This document shows positions 1 to 9,125 of a stretch of 64,000 bases of DNA, piece by piece. The translations under genes were made by a program, and so were the position numbers. The DNA lies in the NCBI RefSeq assembly GCF_014199595.1, contig NZ_JACHNX010000003.1, positions 1 to 64,000 on the forward strand, written 5' to 3'. The notes beneath the pieces were generated by a model, which did no database searches, had not been told where the DNA came from, and saw only the letters and a program-made list of their open reading frames with translations. The first letter of the stretch is position 1. The number at the start of each line of letters is the position of its first letter. Source of the DNA: Sphingomonas yabuuchiae (GTDB lineage Bacteria; Pseudomonadota; Alphaproteobacteria; Sphingomonadales; Sphingomonadaceae).

Positions 1-262
1 ACCAGGCCATCCACTAAGCAACCCTGATCCATCGCAAACGCCCCCCCAACTCGCGATAATCAATCACCTGCGCAGGTCTTTTGCAACGATCCCCTTCAGG
101 GGAGGGGCCGGGGGTGGGGCGCTTCCGCAAGCCCGGCGTTCGTGGAAAGGCCCCACCCCAACCCCTCCCCTGAAGGGGAGGGGCTCGCGTCGACCTGATA
201 GGTTGCCGCCTGCTTTTGCCCCCGTCAGCCCGAGCGAAGTCGAAGGCCACGGGACAACGCCC
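1..262. other. Gene-poor left edge with repeats
   Basis: No convincing gene is seen here. Open frames on both strands run through palindromic repeats and have low-complexity Pro/Arg/Gly translations. The stretch holds a roughly 95-bp palindrome (91-184) and a single arm of the GCGAAGTCGAAGGCCACGG repeat (about 227-251). The ftsH terminator lies immediately to the right. A gene could end just left of the window, but nothing here shows it. Confidence 0.6.
91..184. repeat. Intergenic palindrome, family B copy 1
   Basis: The left arm contains TTCAGGGGAGGGGCCGGGGG. The right arm is its near reverse complement, ending CCTGAAGGGGAGGGGC. The loop of about 30 bases includes CAAGCCCGGCGTTCGTGGAAA. A second copy with almost the same arms, loop and right flank (CTCGCGT) sits at 3619-3726. 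This identifies a dispersed element, not a chance hairpin. Confidence 0.8.
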
Positions 263-298
263 AAAACAAAAAGGCCGCCCCCTCATCGGGGACGGCCC
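263..298 (-). terminator. Intrinsic terminator of ftsH
   Basis: On the minus strand a stem GGCCGTCCCC / GGGGGCGGCC with a 5-base loop is followed by TTTTTGTTTT. One G-U pair is present. It lies about 23 bp past the ftsH stop codon. Confidence 0.85.
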
Positions 299-320
299 TT
301 TCGTCAGCCTAGCGGGAAGA

Positions 321-2288
321 TCACGCCCCCAGCGGGCTCGGCGAACCGAACGGCCCGCTGCCGCGCCGCGTCTTCGGGATCGAGGTCCCCGCCTTGGCGA
401 TCGGCATCGCCTTGGCCTTGGGGTCGTCGCGACCGATATCGTCGCCCGCGATCAGCTTCTTGATCTCGTCGCCCGACAGCGTCTCATATTCGAGCAGCGC
501 ACCGGCCAGCAGATGCAGCTGGTCGACACGCTCGGTCAGCACGTGCTTGGCGCGATGCAGGCCGCCCTCGACGATCGACTTGATCTCATCGTCGATCAGC
601 TGCGCGGTCTGGTTGGACATACGCACCGGCTGGCTGGACGAATAGCCCAGGAAGCTTTCGCCTTCCGGTTGCGCGTACTCGACCGGGCCGACCTTGTCCG
701 ACATGCCCCACTTCGTGACCATGTCACGGGCCAGACCCGTGGCGTACTGGATGTCGCCGCTCGCGCCGCTCGACACCTTGTCATAGCCGAAGATGATTTC
801 CTCGGCGACGCGGCCGCCCATGGCCACGGCCAGGTTCGCGTACATCTTGTCGCGGTGATAGCTGTACGAGTCGCGTTCCGGCAGGCGCATTACCATGCCC
901 AGCGCGCGACCGCGCGGGATGATCGTCGCCTTGTGGATCGGGTCCGACGCCGGTTCGTGCAGCGCGATGACCGCATGGCCCGCCTCGTGATAGGCGGTCA
1001 TCCGCTTCTCGTCCTCGGTCATGACCATGGAGCGGCGTTCCGCACCCATCATGACCTTGTCCTTGGCTTCCTCGAACTCGGCATTGGCGACCAGGCGCTT
1101 GCCCTTGCGCGCCGCCATCAGCGCGGCCTCGTTGACGAGATTGGCCAGATCCGCGCCCGAAAAGCCCGGCGTACCGCGCGCGATGACGCGGGCGTCGACG
1201 TCAGGGGCCAGCGGCACCTTCTTCATATGGACTTCGAGGATCTTCACGCGGCCGTCGATATCCGGGCGCGGCACGACGACCTGGCGATCGAAGCGACCCG
1301 GACGCAGCAGCGCGGGGTCGAGCACGTCGGGACGGTTGGTCGCGGCAATGATGATGATGCCTTCATTGGCCTCGAAACCATCCATCTCGACCAGCAACTG
1401 GTTCAGCGTCTGCTCGCGCTCGTCATTGCCATTACCCAGGCCCGCACCACGATGACGGCCGACCGCGTCGATCTCGTCGATGAAGACGATGCACGGTGCC
1501 GACTTCTTGGCCTGTTCGAACATGTCGCGCACGCGGCTGGCACCGACGCCGACGAACATCTCGACGAAATCCGAACCCGAAATGGTGAAGAAGGGCACGC
1601 CCGCCTCACCCGCAATGGCGCGAGCGAGCAGCGTCTTGCCCGTACCCGGCGAGCCGACCAGCAGCGCGCCCTTCGGGATCTTGCCGCCCAGACGGGCGAA
1701 CTTCGATGGGTCCTTCAGGAACTCGACGATTTCCTGCAGCTCTTCGCGCGCTTCGTCGATGCCGGCCACATCGTCGAACGTTACCTTGCCTTCCTTCTGG
1801 GTCAGCATGCGGGCGCGGCTCTTGCCGAAGCCCATCGCGCCGCTGGCACCGCCGCCCTTCTGCATCTGGCGCAGAACGAAGAAGGCAATACCGATGAACA
1901 GCAGGAACGGTAGCGAATTATAGAGCATCAGCATCCAGATGGACGGCCCTTCCTCGGTCTTCGCCGTGAAGGTCACGCCCTTCTCGCGCAGACGCGGGAT
2001 CAGCTGCGAGTCGGGCACCGGGGTGGTGCGGAACTTCTCGCCCGAGGACAGCGTGCCGGTGATCGACTCACGCGAGATGGTCGCGGTCTTCACCGTGCCC
2101 TCGTCCACCTTGTCCAGGAAGGTCGAATATTCGATCTGATTGCCGCTCTGCGCCGAGGAACCCGCGCCCGACAGGCTGACGAACAGGGCGAGCGCCATCA
2201 GGATGCCCACCCAGATCAACAGGCTCTTCATCCAGGGGTTGCCGCCCCCATTGGGATCGGGGCTCTGCTGCTTGTCGTTGTCGTTCAT
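321..2288 (-). CDS. ftsH: ATP-dependent zinc metalloprotease FtsH
   Basis: Membrane-anchored AAA+ protease that degrades unassembled membrane proteins and short-lived regulators. The 655 residues match the family length. Two membrane segments (about 22-42 and 117-139) frame a periplasmic domain. The AAA module follows, with Walker A GSPGTGKT at 212-219, Walker [11 protein letters not shown] and the second region of homology near [20 protein letters not shown]. The C-terminal peptidase domain has the zinc motif HEAGH. It is transcribed after tilS, as in many proteobacteria, but a 220-bp gap with a palindromic repeat separates them. An intrinsic terminator follows. Identification is secure. Confidence 0.98.
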   Translation of the reverse strand: MNDNDKQQSPDPNGGGNPWMKSLLIWVGILMALALFVSLSGAGSSAQSGNQIEYSTFLDKVDEGTVKTATISRESITGTLSSGEKFRTTPVPDSQLIPRLREKGVTFTAKTEEGPSIWMLMLYNSLPFLLFIGIAFFVLRQMQKGGGASGAMGFGKSRARMLTQKEGKVTFDDVAGIDEAREELQEIVEFLKDPSKFARLGGKIPKGALLVGSPGTGKTLLARAIAGEAGVPFFTISGSDFVEMFVGVGASRVRDMFEQAKKSAPCIVFIDEIDAVGRHRGAGLGNGNDEREQTLNQLLVEMDGFEANEGIIIIAATNRPDVLDPALLRPGRFDRQVVVPRPDIDGRVKILEVHMKKVPLAPDVDARVIARGTPGFSGADLANLVNEAALMAARKGKRLVANAEFEEAKDKVMMGAERRSMVMTEDEKRMTAYHEAGHAVIALHEPASDPIHKATIIPRGRALGMVMRLPERDSYSYHRDKMYANLAVAMGGRVAEEIIFGYDKVSSGASGDIQYATGLARDMVTKWGMSDKVGPVEYAQPEGESFLGYSSSQPVRMSNQTAQLIDDEIKSIVEGGLHRAKHVLTERVDQLHLLAGALLEYETLSGDEIKKLIAGDDIGRDDPKAKAMPIAKAGTSIPKTRRGSGPFGSPSPLGA

Positions 2289-2350
2289 CGGTGCCGGATA
2301 CCTTTCAGTGCCAAGATAGGCATGACGAGGTTAATGGCAATGGAACAAGA

Positions 2351-2367
2351 CCGATCAATGTGATCGG
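2351..2367. promoter_or_regulatory. Perfect inverted repeat upstream of ftsH
   Basis: CCGATCA-ATG-TGATCGG is a perfect 7-bp inverted repeat with a 3-bp spacer, about 63 bp upstream of the ftsH start. It could be an operator or a short hairpin in the leader. No factor can be named from sequence. Confidence 0.3.
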
Positions 2368-2379
2368 GGTGGAAGCAAT

Positions 2380-2501
2380 CCTCCCCAAGCTCTGCTTGGG
2401 GAGGGGGACCATGCGCAGCATGGTGGAGGGGCTAAGCGACCCAGGCCCCTCCACCACCGCTTCGCGGCGGTCCCCCTCCCCGCGCTTCGCGCAGGGAGGA
2501 T
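2380..2501. repeat. Compound palindrome, family C copy 1
   Basis: This is a string of nested hairpins between tilS and ftsH: CTCCCCAAGC/GCTTGGGGAG, then ACCATGCGCAGCATGGT, GGAGGGGC...GCCCCTCC, CCGCTTCGCGGCGG and a final CTCCCCGCGCTTCGCGCAGGGAG unit. The outer modules pair with each other. The same modules recur at 19801, 34838 and 40809. Confidence 0.75.
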
Positions 2502-2510
2502 CGTAAAACG

Positions 2511-3503
2511 TCAGCCCGTCTTCCTCGGGGGGGCCGGGCGGAAGCGCCAGACGCCGGAGCGGACGCTGGCGATCACTCCGGCCTGGGTCGCGCGACTGCC
2601 CTGCGACAGCGCTTCGAGCAGCTTTTCGATATTGCTGCCTTCGCTCCACGCCGGGCTTTCGATCCCGGCGGCGGCGCGGACCGTGCCGATCGCGCGGCGG
2701 GCCAGACGGCGGCCCAGCTCGCGTGGCAGATCGGCCGCCTGAATCCGGACATTATCGCCATCGATCTGCGCCCGGTCCTGCCACAGCCAGTCGACCGTCG
2801 CGCGAAGATCGGTATCCGCCTCGGCCAATTGCGCCGCCGCACGGGCCAACTGTGCCACGCCCAGCCACTCATGGCCGTCGAGCAATTGCCGAAAGCGCGT
2901 GCGGTCATGGCGCGGATCGTGATTGGCGGGGTCGTCGACGAACGGGGCCTCGGCGCGGCGAACGATCCGGCGCAACTCGGCGCGCCGCCAATCGAGCAGC
3001 GGGCGCAGCACGACCGCATCGGCGATCACCGTCCGCGCCCGCACGCCCGACAGGCCCGACAGCCCGGCCCCGCGCGCCGCGCGCATCAGGAAGGTTTCGG
3101 CCTGGTCGTCGGCATGATGCGCGGTCAGGATGGCCGCTGCCCCGATCGCACGCACCTGTGCGGCGAGCAGGGCATAGCGCACGTCGCGCGCCTGGGACTG
3201 GATGCTCGCCCCGGCGATCGGCGTTTCCGGGCGCAGGGCGTGATGCGGCACACCCAATTGGGCGCAGTGATCGGCGACCATCCGCACCTCGTCCGCCGCT
3301 TCGGGCCGCAGGCCATGATCGACCGTCGCGACCGCGATCCGCGCCGGAAAGGCCGCCGCCGCCAGCGTCAGCATCGCCATGCTGTCGGGCCCGCCGGACA
3401 CCGCCAGCAACAGCGGCGCCGCATCGGCATGGGGATCGTGAAGAAGCGTCAGATCGGCGACAAAGCGCGCAATCTGATCGTCGGCCGTGGCATCGGTGGC
3501 CAT
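2511..3503 (-). CDS. tilS: tRNA(Ile)-lysidine synthase TilS
   Basis: Converts the wobble cytidine of the CAU anticodon of tRNA-Ile2 to lysidine, so that the tRNA reads AUA. The PP-loop motif SGGPDS near the N-terminus is the ATP pyrophosphatase signature, followed by the family-typical TVDHGLRPEA and a LTAHHADDQAET segment. I place the start at the ATG giving MATDATADD (about 330 aa). The frame is open 20 codons further upstream, but that extension is Arg/Ala-rich and unlike the family. It is on the short side for TilS, with little of the C-terminal substrate domain. It precedes ftsH. Confidence 0.93.
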   Translation of the reverse strand: MATDATADDQIARFVADLTLLHDPHADAAPLLLAVSGGPDSMAMLTLAAAAFPARIAVATVDHGLRPEAADEVRMVADHCAQLGVPHHALRPETPIAGASIQSQARDVRYALLAAQVRAIGAAAILTAHHADDQAETFLMRAARGAGLSGLSGVRARTVIADAVVLRPLLDWRRAELRRIVRRAEAPFVDDPANHDPRHDRTRFRQLLDGHEWLGVAQLARAAAQLAEADTDLRATVDWLWQDRAQIDGDNVRIQAADLPRELGRRLARRAIGTVRAAAGIESPAWSEGSNIEKLLEALSQGSRATQAGVIASVRSGVWRFRPAPPRKTG

Positions 3504-3618
3504 GATGCTCTCAAAACTGGTCAGGGATGCGCGCGCTCTGGCCCTTCCGCCGCACCAGTGCAAGAGGTTTCGTGGCTCTGCGCATTCCTCGGCGAGAGCG
3601 GAATCACATCAGATGGAC

Positions 3619-3726
3619 CCACCCCTCCCCTTCAGGGGAGGGGCCGGGGGTGGGGCGTATCGGCAAGCGCGGCGCTCGTGGAAAAGCCCCACCCCAACCC
3701 CTCCCCTGAAGGGGAGGGGCTCGCGT
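3619..3726. repeat. Intergenic palindrome, family B copy 2
   Basis: Same arms and loop as the copy at 91-184, with scattered changes in the loop (CGGCAAGCGCGGCGCTCGTG). A smaller CCTCCCC...GGGGAGG hairpin follows at about 3747-3768. The elements fill the gap between the ybgF-like gene and tilS. Confidence 0.8.
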
Positions 3727-3778
3727 TGATTCAAGACGATGTCATCCTCCCCCTCAAAAGGGGAGGAATACATTTATA

Positions 3779-4717
3779 CTACTGACACTTCGCCGCGCTG
3801 CGGCCGCTGGCGATCTGGCCCTTCATCGCGGCGGACAGCTTGGCGCCGTACACGTCGCTCAGTTCGTCATAGACCTTGCAGGCATCGGCCGCCTTGTTGA
3901 GCTTGGTCAGCGCCTGGCCGAGATAGAGCAGGCTGTCGGGCGCCCGCTCGCCGTCCGGGTATTTCTTGTAATTCTCATAAAAGGCCATCGACGCCAGGCT
4001 GGGCTTGCCGGAGTCGAGATAGGTACGCCCCAGCAGGTTCTGGGCGAAGCTGGCGCGGCGGCTCTTGGGATAGTCGGCGACCATCTTCTTCAGCGCGGCT
4101 TCCGCTTCCGGATAGCGCTTGGCCTGCCACAGGCGATAGCCATAGAGATAGGCGTCCTCCGCCGGATCGCCGGTCGAGGGCTTGTCGACTGCGGCCGCCG
4201 GGGTCGAGGTCGCGGTATCGCCGGTGACGACCGAGGCCGCCGCCGGGGTCTTGGTCGGGCGCGTCGATCCGCTGACGGCGGCTGGCGTGTCGAGCGGGGC
4301 GCTTTGCCCGGCCGGGGCGATCGGCGCAGGGCCGGATTCCAATGCCTTCAAGCGCGTTTCGGTGGCGCGCTTATAGGCGTCGAACTGATCCTGAAGCTGG
4401 CGGGTGCGATACCCGTTCTGCTCGATCTGGCCGGTCAGTCCGGCCATCTGCTCCTCCAGCGAGGTCACGCGGGAGGTCAGGTCGGACAGCGCGCTGGAGG
4501 CGGGAACGCCCGGCGCCTGGGCCTGGGTTTGCGGCGCGGTGATCTCGGGCTGGACATAGCCACCCGCGCCGTTCGGGAAGACCTTGCGCTGGACCGCGCG
4601 CATCTCGCTTTCCAGCTTGCCGACCCGGCCCTCGACATTGGATTGGGCGATGGCGGCGGTCGGCAGGATCATCACGGCCGCGACCCCGGCCAGCAACAGG
4701 TTACGCATCGGTTTCAC
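3779..4717 (-). CDS. cpoB: Tol-Pal system protein YbgF / CpoB
   Basis: Periplasmic coordinator of outer-membrane constriction and septal peptidoglycan synthesis, working with Tol-Pal. The 312-aa product starts with a Sec signal peptide (about residues 1-25, cleaved after AIAQ). A coiled-coil part with heptad-like SLEEQMAGLTGQIEQNGY follows, then a Pro/Ala/Thr-rich linker and C-terminal TPR repeats (EDAYLYGYRLWQAKRYPEAE, SKRRASFAQNLLGRTYLDSG-like units). Layout and length fit the family. The other tol-pal genes are not in the window, so the name rests on domain order. Confidence 0.87.
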   Translation of the reverse strand: MKPMRNLLLAGVAAVMILPTAAIAQSNVEGRVGKLESEMRAVQRKVFPNGAGGYVQPEITAPQTQAQAPGVPASSALSDLTSRVTSLEEQMAGLTGQIEQNGYRTRQLQDQFDAYKRATETRLKALESGPAPIAPAGQSAPLDTPAAVSGSTRPTKTPAAASVVTGDTATSTPAAAVDKPSTGDPAEDAYLYGYRLWQAKRYPEAEAALKKMVADYPKSRRASFAQNLLGRTYLDSGKPSLASMAFYENYKKYPDGERAPDSLLYLGQALTKLNKAADACKVYDELSDVYGAKLSAAMKGQIASGRSAAKCQ

Positions 4718-4796
4718 CCCCCGGTGGGCTGATTATAAAAGGGACAGGGCCACCCTGCCCTGCCCCGGCTGTCTCCAGCCTGAAGATTTCCGCTTC

Positions 4797-5747
4797 TTAC
4801 AGGTCCGCTGGTGCGGTGGTGGCGGGCGAAGGCGAGGGCGCGGGCGCCGTCAGGGCGTTGCCGCCGGTCTCGCCGCTCGCAGCACGGGTCGAACGGCGCT
4901 CCGTCCGCTCACGCAGCGGGGTACGCACGGTTGGCGTCGGCGCAGCGGCAGCGGCCGGAGCACCCGACAGCCGCGCGCCGATCGCCTCCGGATCGAGCCG
5001 TACGTCCTTGATCGCGCGCGAGCCGTCGCCCAGCGGCGGAATGGGCTTGCCGTCCAGGGTCACGCTCAGCTTGTCGGGGCGACCGACATTCAGCAGCGGC
5101 CCCTTGGCGGTGGCGGGCACCTCATAGCTTTCGCCGGGCTTCAGCGTGCCGATCTTCAGCGTGACATTGTCGGCGTCGTAGACGCGCAGCCACACCTCGC
5201 CATTGGCGGTCAGCACCACCTTGCCCGTCGTCACCGGCGTCGGGCTGGGGGCTGGCGTGGGTGCGGGCACGGACGCATTGGTCAGCGGGGTCGCGGCGGG
5301 CACCTCCTGTGCGGTGCGGTCGCGGCGGAACAGATCGGTGCCATACCACAGCCCCGCGATGACGAGCAGCGCCAGCGCCAGGCCGACACCGACGATCGCC
5401 AGCCCGCGCGACGGCACGCGCGCCGGATCGGCGATATCCTGGGGCACATATTCGGTGACGCGGCGGCCCAGCCTGTCGACATCGGCGCGCACGGCCTGCG
5501 CGATCGCGACCTCGTCCGCACCCACCGCCCGGGCATAGGCCTTGGCGAAGCCGACCGCATAGGTGGCCGACGGCAGGCTCTGATAATCGGATGCCTCGAT
5601 CGCCGCGAGATGGCGGCTGGGGATGCGCGTGCGCGCACCGATATCGCCCAGCGATAGCCCCTGCGCCTCGCGCGCTGTGCGCAGGACGTCACCGGCGCGG
5701 GCAGGTGCCGCCGGTGCGGCATCGTGGCCGGGATTGACCTCGTCCAT
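4797..5747 (-). CDS. RodZ-like helix-turn-helix membrane protein (DUF4115)
   Basis: About 316 aa with a cytoplasmic N-terminal HTH (GDVLRTAREAQGLSLGDIGA), a single membrane helix around residues 120-140 (LAIVGVGLALALLVIAGLWY) and a periplasmic Pro-rich linker. A C-terminal DUF4115 beta domain (GEVWLRVYDADNVTLKIGTL) follows, with a low-complexity tail. This is the arrangement of RodZ, which links MreB to the cell-wall elongation machinery. The start at 5747 is chosen because GGAG lies 6 bases upstream; ATGs at 5768 and 5780 lack that. It sits between ptsP and cpoB on the same strand. The exact role in this organism is inferred. Confidence 0.82.
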   Translation of the reverse strand: MDEVNPGHDAAPAAPARAGDVLRTAREAQGLSLGDIGARTRIPSRHLAAIEASDYQSLPSATYAVGFAKAYARAVGADEVAIAQAVRADVDRLGRRVTEYVPQDIADPARVPSRGLAIVGVGLALALLVIAGLWYGTDLFRRDRTAQEVPAATPLTNASVPAPTPAPSPTPVTTGKVVLTANGEVWLRVYDADNVTLKIGTLKPGESYEVPATAKGPLLNVGRPDKLSVTLDGKPIPPLGDGSRAIKDVRLDPEAIGARLSGAPAAAAAPTPTVRTPLRERTERRSTRAASGETGGNALTAPAPSPSPATTAPADL

Positions 5748-5838
5748 TCTCAACTCCGAAGCGACCATGGCCCACCCCATGATCGCGGTCGTTCTTTCAG
5801 ACGGCTGGGATCAAGTCAACGCGAACCCCTGACCTGGA

Positions 5839-8118
5839 TCAGGCCAATTCCACACCGTTCGTCGCAGCCCAGGCACCAAGCGCCCCGCGCATGTCACGCA
5901 CGGGATGCGCGAGCAGCCGGGCCATCTCGGCGGTGATCGCGTCCCGGTCGAGCGAGCGGATCATCGCCTTCACCGGGCCGACCGCCGCCGGGGTGATCGA
6001 CAGCCGGTCGATGCCCAGCCCGATCAGCGCCATCGCCTCCAGCGGACGCCCGCCCATCTCGCCGCAGACGCCGACCGGCACGCCCGCCTCACGCGCGGGA
6101 CCGACCACCCGGCGCAGGAAGCGCAGGATCGACGGGCTGAGCCAATCATAGCGCTCGGCCAGCTTGGGGTTCGCGCGATCGGCGGCGAACAGGAACTGGG
6201 TCAGGTCGTTGGTGCCGATCGACAGGAAGTCGACATTGGGCAGGATCAGGTCGAGCTGTTCCGCCAGCGCGGGCACTTCCAACATCGCGCCGTAACGCAC
6301 GTCGAGCGGCAGACGACGCCCGCGCGAGCCGAGCCAGGCCCGCTGCGCCTCGAACAGCGCCTTGGCCTCGTCGAACTCCCAGGCTTCGGAAACCATCGGG
6401 AACATCACGTTCAGGGTGCGCCCCGCCCCCGCCTCGATCAGCGCGCGCGCCTGCGCCTTCATCAGGCCGTCGCGCTCCAGCGCCAGGCGCAGCGCGCGCC
6501 AGCCCATGGCCGGGTTCTCCTCGTCGCCCGGATCAGTGTTGAGATAAGGGAGCGCCTTGTCGCCGCCGATATCGATGGTGCGGAACACGACCGGCCGGTC
6601 GCCCGCCGCCTCCATCACGTCGCGGTACAGGCGCTGCTGCCGCTCGCGCTGCGGCAGGGTGGCGGAGACCAGGAACTGAAACTCGGTGCGGAACAGGCCG
6701 ATGCCGTCCGCCCCCGTCGTGTCGAGCGCGGCGGCGTCGTCGCGAAGCCCGGCATTGACCATCAGGGTGACACGGTGGCCGTCCTTGGTCACCGGCGGCA
6801 CGTCGCGCAGCGCCGCAAAGGCCGCGCGGCGCTTCTGCCGCAGCTCCAGCTTGGCGTCGAACGCCTCCTCCATCGCCGACGAGGGCCGGACGAGCACGCT
6901 GCCCTCCGATACGTCGAGCAGCAACTGGTCGCCGTCCGCGATCTGGCGGCGCACGTCGCTGACCCGCCCCAGCACCGGCACGCCCATCGCCCGCGCGACG
7001 ATGATGACATGGGCTGTCAGCGACCCTTCCTCCAGGATCACGCCCTTCAGCCGCCGCCGGTCATATTCCAGCAGCTCGGCCGGACCCAGGTTGCGCGCGA
7101 TCAGGATCGTGTCCTGTCGCAGGCCCAGCTGCGCCGCCGTGCCCATCTGGCCCGACACGATGCGCAGCAGCCGGTTGGACAGGTCCTCCAGATCGTGCAT
7201 CCGGTCGGCCAGCAACGGATCGTCGATCTGGCGCATCCGCTGGCGGGTGCGCTGCTGCACCCGTTCGATCGCCGCCTCGGCGGTCAGGCCGCTGTCGATC
7301 GCCTCGTTGATGCGGCGCGCCCAGCCCTCGTCATAGGCGAACATCTTGTAGGTCTCGATGACCTCGACATGCTCGCCCGCGACGCCGAACTCGGCCTCGC
7401 GCGCCATGCGGTCGATCTGTTCGCGCATCTTGTCGAACGCGGCATAGACGCGGCGGCGCTCGGCATCGATGTCCTCGGCGACCGTATGTTCGACAACGAT
7501 GCGCGGCTGGTGATAGACGGCAAAGCCGCTGCCCATGCCCTCGACCAGCTTCTGGCCCGACAGCCGGATCGTCGCGGTCATCTGCGGCCGCGTGCCCGCC
7601 GCCCCCGCCGCGTCGATCAGCCCGGCATTGGCGATCAGCTCGGACAGGACCATCGCGACGGTCTGCAGCGCCTCGATCTCGACATCGGCATATTTGCGCG
7701 GTTCGCTATGCTGGACCGCCAGCACGCCCACCGCCCGCTCGCGCCGGATGATCGGCACGCCCGCAAAGCTGTGGAAACGATCCTCGCCGGTTTCGGGCTT
7801 GTAGGCGAAGTCGGGATGGCTCGCCGCTTCGTCCAGGTTCAGCACCTCGACATCCTCGGCGATGGTGCCCACCAGCCCCTCGCCCATCGCCAGCTTGGTG
7901 ACGTGGACCGCCTCCTCGGCCAGACCACGCGTCGCGAACAGTTCCAGTACCCCTTCGCGCAGCAGATAGATGGAGCAGACCTCGCTGCCGATCGCCTCGC
8001 CGATGATCTGGACCACCTGATTCAGCTTGGCTTGGGCGGGGGTGCGCGACGCCATCACGTCGTGCAGACGAACGAGGATCTCGCGGGCGGATGCGGCGGC
8101 CGAAACGGGCATAGGCAT
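5839..8118 (-). CDS. ptsP: PEP-protein phosphotransferase PtsP (EI-Ntr)
   Basis: First enzyme of the nitrogen-type phosphotransferase system; it passes phosphate from PEP to NPr. The 759 aa comprise an N-terminal GAF domain (about 20-165), the EI N-terminal domain (from about 185), the phospho-histidine domain with LTAHVIIVARAMGVP, and the C-terminal PEP-binding barrel (GIGLFRTEFQFL, FLSIGTNDLTQF, GVCGEMGGRP with the catalytic Cys). The GAF domain separates it from sugar-type enzyme I. No npr or ptsN is nearby. Sequence and length agree well with the family. Confidence 0.96.
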   Translation of the reverse strand: MPMPVSAAASAREILVRLHDVMASRTPAQAKLNQVVQIIGEAIGSEVCSIYLLREGVLELFATRGLAEEAVHVTKLAMGEGLVGTIAEDVEVLNLDEAASHPDFAYKPETGEDRFHSFAGVPIIRRERAVGVLAVQHSEPRKYADVEIEALQTVAMVLSELIANAGLIDAAGAAGTRPQMTATIRLSGQKLVEGMGSGFAVYHQPRIVVEHTVAEDIDAERRRVYAAFDKMREQIDRMAREAEFGVAGEHVEVIETYKMFAYDEGWARRINEAIDSGLTAEAAIERVQQRTRQRMRQIDDPLLADRMHDLEDLSNRLLRIVSGQMGTAAQLGLRQDTILIARNLGPAELLEYDRRRLKGVILEEGSLTAHVIIVARAMGVPVLGRVSDVRRQIADGDQLLLDVSEGSVLVRPSSAMEEAFDAKLELRQKRRAAFAALRDVPPVTKDGHRVTLMVNAGLRDDAAALDTTGADGIGLFRTEFQFLVSATLPQRERQQRLYRDVMEAAGDRPVVFRTIDIGGDKALPYLNTDPGDEENPAMGWRALRLALERDGLMKAQARALIEAGAGRTLNVMFPMVSEAWEFDEAKALFEAQRAWLGSRGRRLPLDVRYGAMLEVPALAEQLDLILPNVDFLSIGTNDLTQFLFAADRANPKLAERYDWLSPSILRFLRRVVGPAREAGVPVGVCGEMGGRPLEAMALIGLGIDRLSITPAAVGPVKAMIRSLDRDAITAEMARLLAHPVRDMRGALGAWAATNGVELA

Positions 8119-8204
8119 AGGGCTAACAGACGGAATGCGGCGGTGTCATGCGCTAATATTGCACAGGCGTGCCTTTTGGTGGCGCAAGCGCCCCGACCAA
8201 CACG

Positions 8205-8225
8205 TTGATCTGCATTATAGATCAA
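8205..8225. promoter_or_regulatory. Perfect inverted repeat between ptsP and the DUF4142 gene
   Basis: TTGATCT-N7-AGATCAA lies in an AT-rich pocket between the divergent ptsP and DUF4142 genes. It looks like an operator or part of a promoter. It may act on either gene. Confidence 0.35.
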
Positions 8226-8235
8226 TTATTTATGG

Positions 8236-8260
8236 GGAACAGCGGACCAAATGGCAGGTT
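8236..8260 (+). promoter_or_regulatory. Candidate EcfG-type promoter for the DUF4142 gene
   Basis: GGAAC-N16-GGTT, 29 bp upstream of the ATG. General stress response promoters of alphaproteobacteria have GGAAC around -35 and a GTT core around -10 at this spacing. DUF4142 genes are plausible stress-regulon members. A second site with the same spacing precedes the PRC-barrel gene at 24996-25020. Confidence 0.5.
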
Positions 8261-8289
8261 GGCTCCCACGTTCGTCACGGGAGAGCATC

Positions 8290-8805
8290 ATGCCCAAATT
8301 CCTATCCATTGCCCTTGTCCTGGGAATGGCCGCCGCGCCGGTCGCCGCACAGACTCCGCCGCCCCCGCCTCCGGCCGCCGCCAAGGCGCAAGCGGCCGCC
8401 TATGTGAAGGCGGCGGGCATGAGCGACCTGTACGAAATCACCTCCAGCAAATTGGCGCTGCAAAAGTCGCGCAACGACGATGTCCGGCGATTCGCGCAGA
8501 TGATGATCGACCATCACACCCAGACGACCGCCGCCACGGTCCGTGCCGCCCGGCAGGACGGCCTGCCCCCGACCCCGCCCCGGCTCGGCGGAGCGCAAGC
8601 CTCTATCGGCGAGTTGCGCCGCGCCTCGGCCGACGCATTCGACCGGCTGTATATCGGCCAGCAGCTGCCCGCGCATCAGGCCGCGCTCGATCTGCATCAG
8701 AGCTTCGCCGCGAATGGCGACCGCCCGGCGTTGAAGGCCAGCGCGCAGGCCGCGGTGCCCATCGTCCAGCAGCATATCCAGATGCTGGAACAGATGCCGC
8801 GCTAA
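8290..8805 (+). CDS. DUF4142 secreted protein
   Basis: Exported ferritin-like four-helix protein of about 171 aa. A signal peptide ends near PVAAQ (about residue 20), followed by a short Pro/Ala stretch. The DUF4142 helices have the family-like pattern [35 protein letters not shown] and [20 protein letters not shown]. The start at 8290 begins the signal peptide; an upstream in-frame ATG at 8251 adds non-conserved residues. Biochemical function is unknown. The promoter candidate upstream suggests general stress control. Confidence 0.85.
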   Translation: MPKFLSIALVLGMAAAPVAAQTPPPPPPAAAKAQAAAYVKAAGMSDLYEITSSKLALQKSRNDDVRRFAQMMIDHHTQTTAATVRAARQDGLPPTPPRLGGAQASIGELRRASADAFDRLYIGQQLPAHQAALDLHQSFAANGDRPALKASAQAAVPIVQQHIQMLEQMPR

Positions 8806-8847
8806 ACCGACCTGCCAGCTGGGGGAAAGGTTGCGAGGCGTAGGCAC

Positions 8848-8889
8848 TGACGGAGGGATGTCGCCATCAGCGGTGGCGCCCCTCCGTCA
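8848..8889. terminator. Hairpin downstream of the DUF4142 gene
   Basis: TGACGGAGGG and CCCTCCGTCA form a perfect 10-bp stem around a loop of about 22 bases, between the DUF4142 stop and tRNA-Arg. There is no T-tract, so termination is uncertain. It resembles the GACGGAGGGGTG module of the family C repeats. Confidence 0.4.
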
Positions 8890-9002
8890 AGCTGCCGCCC
8901 GCCATGGCGCCTGCCGCCCCGACGACACACACCCACACCGCTATCGTTCGACCTGCAACAGCCAAGCCGTCGAGGGATCGAAGCATCGAAAATATGAGAG
9001 GA

Positions 9003-9079
<77 letters not shown>

Positions 9080-9125
9080 GTGGGCTGGCCGACTAGCATC
9101 GCGGGGCACCCCGCGCCAGCCCTTT

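Noticed and set aside
216..1913. 565-codon plus-strand frame antisense to ftsH
   Set aside because: Mirror of a GC-rich conserved gene; its Arg/His/Asp-rich translation matches no family, while FtsH on the other strand has all motifs.
5905..8208. 767-codon plus-strand frame antisense to ptsP
   Set aside because: Same shadow effect; PtsP motifs are complete on the minus strand.
9081..9125. Intrinsic terminator between nth and tRNA-Arg
   Set aside because: CGCGGGGCACCCCGCG can form a hairpin, but the T-tract is on the plus strand about 8 bases away and faces the wrong direction for nth.
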